A stretch of 64,000 nt of DNA from Verpa conica (lineage: Eukaryota; Ascomycota; Pezizomycetes; Pezizales; Morchellaceae). The translations under genes were made by a program, and so were the position numbers. Positions within the stretch are counted from its first letter, which is position 1. Every line of letters starts with the position of its first letter. Of this stretch, positions 58,567 to 64,000 are shown piece after piece. The stretch lies in NCBI GenBank assembly GCA_033030425.1, contig JAUFSD010000008.1, positions 62,001 to 126,000 on the forward strand. Direction: 5' to 3'. The notes beneath the pieces are model-generated. The model was not told where the DNA came from, made no database searches, and was given only the letters and a program-made list of their open reading frames with translations.

Positions 58567-60564
58567 ATATAGCTGACGCAGTAACAAGGGTTTTATGACC
58601 AAGTTAGAATAGGAACAACGTTTATCAGTGGAAATTCTGTAGCCAGTATCGTAAGAATTAGCTTTTCCTCAAAGTGCCATTAATTCTTTAGAGCATACCT
58701 GTTCTTTGCTTGCTGGCCTGGTAAATGGTGGCGTATATATATACTTGAGCTGTATGTGACTTTCAAGGAATAAAAAATCTCTATTGCTTTGTTTATGAAA
58801 CTGCTGATGTGTCGTAGTTTATAGAACACAGAGATCAGGGATAGGGATTTTATAGGCGAAGTGGCTCTGAGCGAAGAGAGGGGGACGATAACAAGAACTA
58901 CCAAACGCCGAAACATGCAGATCTACAAGCGAATAATAAAAAGGACTGAGAGATATTTATAATGCTTTGATTGGGGTTACGATTTGTATCTGTATGACGC
59001 CCCTCCCATACAAAATAGCCCTTTCCAAGTATCTTATGCTTGGCATGTACTTTGCCGCTGCAAGGCGGCAGATGGGTAATATTATGTAGATCTTGATATG
59101 AGAACAAATGGCTAGGCTAACCAGAAGTGGATTATTCGAACCTTACCCCTCGGTGGCTTGTTGGCTTATTGCGCGCAGTCTTGAAAGTATGTACGCGCAG
59201 CCTTCTGCCATAGGGCCACTGTGTCTCACCCCGGAGCAGCCCCGTGGCCATGCACTATCGGCCTTTTTTAACCGAGAAATCAATCGACGATGAACACTAC
59301 TTTTTTTTAATTGGTTTCTAGGACACCACCTAGCCGAAATCTAGGCCCCACAGTGTTTTCAAGATAATTTTCGTTCACGCGATAGCTAGCCTTGTACTAC
59401 ATGTGAGACTCTTGTAGAGCATACACAGCCGTAGTCATATGTGGGCGTTGATTTAACCGCACTTCCAAGAATTGTGTCTGAAAGACACCTTTCATTATGA
59501 TAGATGTACTTGCACTTCAACCATGTGCTCGAGGTAGGCTGAACTCAAAATCGGCGTTTGGCAACACACAGAGGCTTTGTAGGCTTATAAATCTCATGAA
59601 ATATAATCAGGGTGCTGGGAATTGATATATTCAAATGCTAAGGTAAAAGAGATTACTGGAAGGGTTTTAGAAAAAAACATCAAAAATGAAATAATCTCAT
59701 CAGCCTCAAAGAGTTCGCCGTCCATTGCAAATCTGTTAAAGGGGTTGATCTGAAAAAAGTATATACTGAATAAGAAACATCTCGTACTGCAACTTGGTGG
59801 GTATCTCGGAACCTGAGAGTCTTGATAAAGATCAGCCCTAACTCTTGTTCACCCCGGTTCAGCAATCAGTTCTACATGTAGCCTAGTCCAAGACTAGTTT
59901 CTCCGCCGGGATATTCCTCATATATACTACATCCCCGCAAGATGACCTTTATTGGTCAGTTCCAAAGTCTCAGGTCAAGGTTAGACGCGAAATTAACCAA
60001 AGATACCATAAATACGCAGCCGTGTATTTCTTGCTAGCTCCACTATTGAAAGTAACTAAAGTGAAAGCTACAGACCTTTAGGATCCTATAAATCAAGCAA
60101 TCATGTGATATGATCATTGACCAAGTTATAATCAAATACTTCCTAATAGTTACCAAGATAAATTAAATTTATTATAAAGGTCTCTGAGAGGGTCCTCCCC
60201 TATTTTATTATTATACAAATGAAAAGGGGATACAGGATGGAAATAGATACTCAAGGGAGTCACTAGTATATGAGCTTTTAGTATTAGTTAGGGTTTAGTT
60301 AGGGTTAAGAGATTCTACCATACAATAAAACATATCACAACTCCACCGGTCGATTACAGGATGCAGTTAGAATTATCAAGATCTAGATAGGTTTCTAAGA
60401 AATACTTAGAGCCTCAATCTAAGCGCAAGAGAAAGAAAAAAAGCTATAATTTCTTATTATACTAATGCCTACTAGTTGACAGCCAGTACTAAGAAAACTA
60501 ACACTACAAACGCTCCAACATGGACGGCGCACGCACCCCTAACTTTTACCGATCAAACCCACAA
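58567..60564. other. Intergenic, nothing recognised
   Basis: Upstream of the ankyrin-CorA gene and downstream of the small orphan gene at 60.6 kb. AT-rich. TTAGGGTTTAGTTAGGGTT at about 60289 is an isolated telomere-like motif, too short to count as an interstitial telomere. Confidence 0.5.
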
Positions 60565-61104
60565 TTATAACCCATAAAACAGCGGAATACTTCGAAGATC
60601 CTCCCAAAGACTCTTAATCAACCGCTGAAACACCCCAACATCCTGATTAAGTATTTTCAAACGCTCCCGCACACCAAACCCTGCATAAGATTCATTAATA
60701 TAGATAGCTATAACATCAGCATCCAGATCTGCCGTCAATGCTTCAACGTCACGTAGCCATAATGCTATATCTTCCCATTCAGCTCTCGCATAAGCTACCG
60801 CGATTTCCCGAGGTGTATCTTCCAGATCGTAAAATTCGACATTTCCTGTGTTGGGTAGTGAAAGGTAACGTGCCATTGACTCAAAGTGTTCGTCTTCGTA
60901 AGCCTTTGTCCTCCGCTGTACTTCTGCTGTAGAAACTGAGGGGGTAAGATCTATAAGTAAAGAATTTTCTGGGGGGTCTGATTTAACTAGGTAATGTCGT
61001 TTGATGTAAAGATGTAGTTCATCAAACCTGAGATTGAGTGCTATAATTGCTTTATTTAGAATAAAAGCTTGTCCTTCTAGCCGGATAATAGATTGAGAAA
61101 TCAT
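60565..61104 (-). CDS. Orphan protein P1, 179 aa
   Basis: Unrecognised. Single frame with ATG start (MISQSIIRLEGQAF), no signal peptide. Predicted helical ends around an acidic middle (YEDEHFESMARYL, VEFYDLEDTPREIAVAYA). It shares its layout with P2 just upstream on the same strand: L-x-x-YIKRHYL near the N-terminus and a GFGVRERLKILNQ segment followed by an amphipathic helix near the C-terminus. Tandem duplication followed by divergence is the simplest reading. Confidence 0.55.
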   Translation of the reverse strand: MISQSIIRLEGQAFILNKAIIALNLRFDELHLYIKRHYLVKSDPPENSLLIDLTPSVSTAEVQRRTKAYEDEHFESMARYLSLPNTGNVEFYDLEDTPREIAVAYARAEWEDIALWLRDVEALTADLDADVIAIYINESYAGFGVRERLKILNQDVGVFQRLIKSLWEDLRSIPLFYGL

Positions 61105-61281
61105 TTTTTTCCTTTTTGAGTATGTGAATTGTTCTGTTTAATAGAGTAGGTTTATGTTTTGTTCAAATACAGGCAAGAAGCGGGTCAGTTTTATAGAGAC
61201 ATTTAGACCATTCAAGTAGGATCTTGAAACTCTACAATGTACGCTACCGCAGCCATCCAAAAACAGCCTATGAGAAAAAAA

Positions 61282-61680
61282 CTACACCAATTCCTCCCAC
61301 CGTTTTTCAACACCCTCCTTAATGCCCCTAATAACCTCCCTAAACTCACTAGTCGTACCCCGAAGCAACCTGACATGAACATCCCAAACACCCTGATTCT
61401 CAACCCACTCCAAACTCACTTTTTCAACTTCAGAATACAACCCCGCAGCCCGCCTCTGGATATCCGGAAGTCTTTTCTCCAAGCTTCGTAGCTTCTTCTT
61501 GATTTTATTTCTAGCATCAGGTCTGGGAGTCTCGGGTCTACCGTAGACATCCTCAGTACTCACTGTGTTCAAAGAAATTGGAAGATCTGGTGACTCCGGG
61601 ATGCTAGTAGCTTCCACTACGGGTTCGTCTAGGTCATGGCGTTGGATATACCAGTACATATCAACAAGATCCAGGTTCAT
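61282..61680 (-). CDS. Orphan protein P2, 132 aa, start abuts an LTR
   Basis: Unrecognised. ATG chosen at MNLDLVDMYW; the frame also runs a few codons upstream without an ATG. N-terminal DMYWYIQRHDL matches LHLYIKRHYL of P1, and the C-terminal GVWDVHVRLLRG...IKEGVEKRWEE matches GVRERLKILNQ...IKSLWEDLR. A Pro/Glu-rich linker sits between. Its start codon lies 9 bp from the edge of the retrotransposon 3' LTR on the same strand, so transcription may be LTR-driven or the native promoter may have been displaced. Confidence 0.5.
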   Translation of the reverse strand: MNLDLVDMYWYIQRHDLDEPVVEATSIPESPDLPISLNTVSTEDVYGRPETPRPDARNKIKKKLRSLEKRLPDIQRRAAGLYSEVEKVSLEWVENQGVWDVHVRLLRGTTSEFREVIRGIKEGVEKRWEELV

Positions 61681-61688
61681 CCTAGTGA

Positions 61689-62154
61689 TGTTAGGCACAA
61701 ATTATGTTATTCAAAGGTTGTTGATTACAGAAGACGCCCCACAACAACGGTTCTTTCTAGATTCACCCCACTAGTCCCTAAAGAACCCGTGTCCCCACGT
61801 GACCTCTCAATGGCACCCCATGCGGGAAGTTCACCCCGTGAACTTCGAACCCGTCAAGTTCCTCCACCCCGACAGCTATATGACATGCTACCCATCCATA
61901 ACCCTAATCGAATAGAAAACACAACAGCTGACCCTACCATCAAACCCAACTCCCCCAGCAACATAAGTAAAATTATAGCAACTCCCCTAATCACTGATAA
62001 CTACCCTCCTCTCTCTGAATGACCTTAATCCTTAAGCATCTGCCAGCGCTCCCGTCTAATACATATGGATTATTTATTTCCTCTAGACCCTTTAAATCCT
62101 CGAAACAGGGTCAAGCCCAACCTCTGCTCCCCCCACCTATAAGAATGCGTAACA
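61689..62154 (-). mobile_element. 3' LTR of a Ty3/Gypsy retrotransposon (466 bp)
   Basis: Read on the minus strand it starts TGTTACGC (62154) and ends CCTAACA (61689), giving the TGTTA...TAACA termini expected of an LTR. A purine-rich tract (GATGGGGGAGACAT) sits immediately 5' of it, where the plus-strand primer belongs. The 5' LTR would be outside the window. Confidence 0.8.
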
Positions 62155-62168
62155 ATGTCTCCCCCATC
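62155..62168 (-). promoter_or_regulatory. Polypurine tract of the retrotransposon
   Basis: On the minus strand, GATGGGGGAGACAT directly precedes the LTR start. Position and composition fit a polypurine tract primer for plus-strand synthesis. Confidence 0.7.
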
Positions 62169-62193
62169 AGCACCTTCACTTGTCATCCTCCAA

Positions 62194-64000
62194 TCATACC
62201 TTTCCCATCAACTCCCTATATATTTTTTTCTGATACCGCCGCAAATTTAGCTTTTGGGGAGCCTCTTCTATCGAATCTCCCCCAAACCGGGCTGGCCTGG
62301 GCACAAACAACTTGAGGCAATCTCGGTGATGAGTTCCTGGGAATGGGGTGTTGGCATGGGGATGTTGAAGTACATAGGATCCCCCTCGTGTACGTGATAC
62401 GACTAAAAACGGGCCATTCCACCTGCCATGAAGCTTCATTGATTTCTGAGCCCGCACATGACTGTCCAACAACATTACCAAATCACCAGGAACTAATAGA
62501 CCTTTTTGTGTCAACCTCTTTTTGCTCCGTGCTATTGTTCGCTCGGCTTCTTCAACTCTCCTCTGCCTTGCGTCTCTTCTCCATTCCCCTCGCCTCTCAT
62601 CAAACCACTCCGCTTCTTCCAGACTGGGCTGCGGCCTGTCTCCGTTATTGGTCGATGGACCTTCCGCGAGAATGCGTTGGACGCCTGGTAGCTTTGCCAG
62701 CATAGGGTTCTCTACTGGCAATTTCAGTCGTGGCGCAACCCCAAACATCAATTGGAAGGGTGAGAATCCATGAACTGTCATGTCCCTAGTGTTCAGAGCA
62801 TGACACGCCTGTTGGAGATAACGATCCCATTCCTCAAGCTGCTGCCCCCCCGCGGCACTCGTCAGACGGCGCAACCGCTCTTCGAGAAGTCCGTTGCTTT
62901 TTTCCACCATTCCGGTGCTTCTTGGAGATGCAGACGGGGACGGGATGTGTAGGATACCCTTTTGCTTCCAATATTTAATCATCTGTTTGGCTATAAAGTG
63001 AGATCCTCTATCGGAGTATATGACCAAGGGGCTGGTGAACTCCTCAAACCACTTGTCAAGGCATGCCATGACCCTTTGACCTGTATTAGAGGGCAATGCA
63101 AACGCCCAACTGAAACGCGTGAAGTAGTCCACTACGTGGAGAATGTATTTATTACCTCTACTCGTCATGTCTAGGGGTCCAATGAAGTCAATTCCCAACA
63201 TGTCAAACGGATCGTATGTGAGAATTGGTCTAATGGGTTCCGACCGCTTAGTGGGCCCAAAATAGGCACAGGACCTGCACGTTGCTATCCATTGCTGCAC
63301 ATCTGTAGTCCGCGTGGGCCACCAGACATCACCCAATTTCTTGAGCACAATCTTATGTGCAAAATGACCATGTTTGTCATGGGCCTCTCTCAACACGGGT
63401 ACGACCTGCGATTCTTTGATACACAGTCCTTTCCGGCCATTGGAAAACCTGTAATAGAGTCTTTCATCAATCAATGTGAATCGGCCAGCCACTCGTTTAA
63501 AATTCAGAGCGTGCGTATATTGGGGTCTATGCTGTTCCGGTAGCTTTCCCGTTACCAGGAATACTACTATGCTTTCGTACCATTCCGAACCAGTGTAGTA
63601 CGTTATCGCATCCTGGACTGTGTCTTCAGAGTCCTTGAGAGTTGATAATGATTCTTGCACATCTCCTTCGGAAACGGTGTCTCTATCCATATCTACCTCC
63701 ATTGGCGATAGGCGCACGGCACTTGTTTTGAGAAGGCGATGTTGTTCAATGATTTCTGGTATCCATGGATCACTATGGCTCCTCTCTGAACGAGTGATTC
63801 TTGGTGAGGCTCCCAACACCTCCCTTACATTTTCCTTCCACCTCGTCACTCTTCGCGCCCTCTTCGCTTCTCTCTCACTCAGGACTCCCTCTCCTTCCTG
63901 AACGTCCCCTGAATGGTGTAGACTTGCCTTGGCTACAGTCATCATTTGTGTCAGCTCGACTCTCATGACTGACTGATCTAATGGTTCGGTTTCCTCCGAA
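62194..64000 (-). mobile_element. Ty3/Gypsy polyprotein, integrase part (partial, runs off the window)
   Basis: The frame is open to the right edge, so the N-terminal Gag, protease and reverse transcriptase/RNase H parts lie outside. Visible here is the integrase: H-H-C-C zinc site (HDKHGHFAHKIVL then CRSCAYFG), and the catalytic core with D (GIDFIGPLD), D (IYSDRGSHF) and E (GMVEKSNGLLEERL). A C-terminal domain follows with PGDLVMLLDS and GRWNGPFLVV, the GPY/F-type module of Ty3/Gypsy integrases. There are no stops, so the element may have moved recently. The stop is about 40 bp from the LTR. Confidence 0.92.

Noticed and set aside
60286..60312. Interstitial telomere repeat (TTAGGG-like)
   Set aside because: Only two separated units.
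1..64000. tRNA, rRNA and CRISPR features
   Set aside because: No internal-promoter/cloverleaf candidates, no rRNA-like blocks, and no regularly spaced short repeats; eukaryotic DNA makes CRISPR implausible.

Overview
The window is nuclear DNA from a filamentous ascomycete. Nearly every gene is interrupted by short introns (about 41-140 nt, GT...AG, often with a CTAAC/CTGAC-like branch site). The gene content is typically fungal: psi-factor oxygenase, NACHT-ankyrin NLR, ankyrin-CorA fusion, HNH_2, SARAF, CREG-like and PPR proteins. Long gene-poor tracts are full of non-autonomous transposons. A transposon-rich Pezizomycetes-type genome (truffle or morel relatives) would fit, but that placement is inference.

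Layout. 0-7.6 kb is a graveyard of small terminal-inverted-repeat elements, some nested three deep, around one orphan helical-protein gene. 7.6-9.0 kb holds a three-exon, signal-less trypsin-like protease. 9-11.3 kb is again repeats (a 605-bp TIR element with a 199-bp MITE inside, and an LTR scrap). 11.4-21.2 kb is an ordinary gene block, all on the minus strand: a secreted six-cysteine protein, a SARAF homologue, an RBR-type RING protein, a secreted CREG-like split-barrel protein and a mitochondrial PPR protein. 23-29.5 kb holds an F-box/ankyrin gene (+), a relic of an IRG-like GTPase (+), a degenerate HNH_2 protein (-) and an NLR-like ankyrin protein lacking its NACHT domain (-).

31-52 kb is the most interesting part. 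Two paralogous genes encode a DUF2235 (Tle1-like alpha/beta hydrolase) domain fused to a P-loop GTPase-like domain and a helical C-terminus. They flank an intact 15-exon fatty-acid dioxygenase/P450 gene (psi-producing oxygenase) and a membrane-anchored NLR (serine-hydrolase + NACHT + ankyrin) that carries one in-frame stop. 52.7-58.6 kb is a single 8-exon minus-strand gene for an 1803-residue ankyrin-CorA (GMN motif) protein. 60.5-61.7 kb has two small related orphan genes. 61.7-64 kb is the 3' half of a Ty3/Gypsy retrotransposon with its polypurine tract and 3' LTR.

How the genes may work together (inference): three predicted lipid or ester hydrolases of the kind used as effectors in fungal NLR and bacterial killing systems sit beside the enzyme that turns released fatty acids into oxylipins, with NLR, ankyrin and protease genes nearby. 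This suggests a lipid-based self/non-self or regulated-cell-death island. Exon models come from splice-site phase and family comparison made by eye; all modelled coding sequences have lengths divisible by three.
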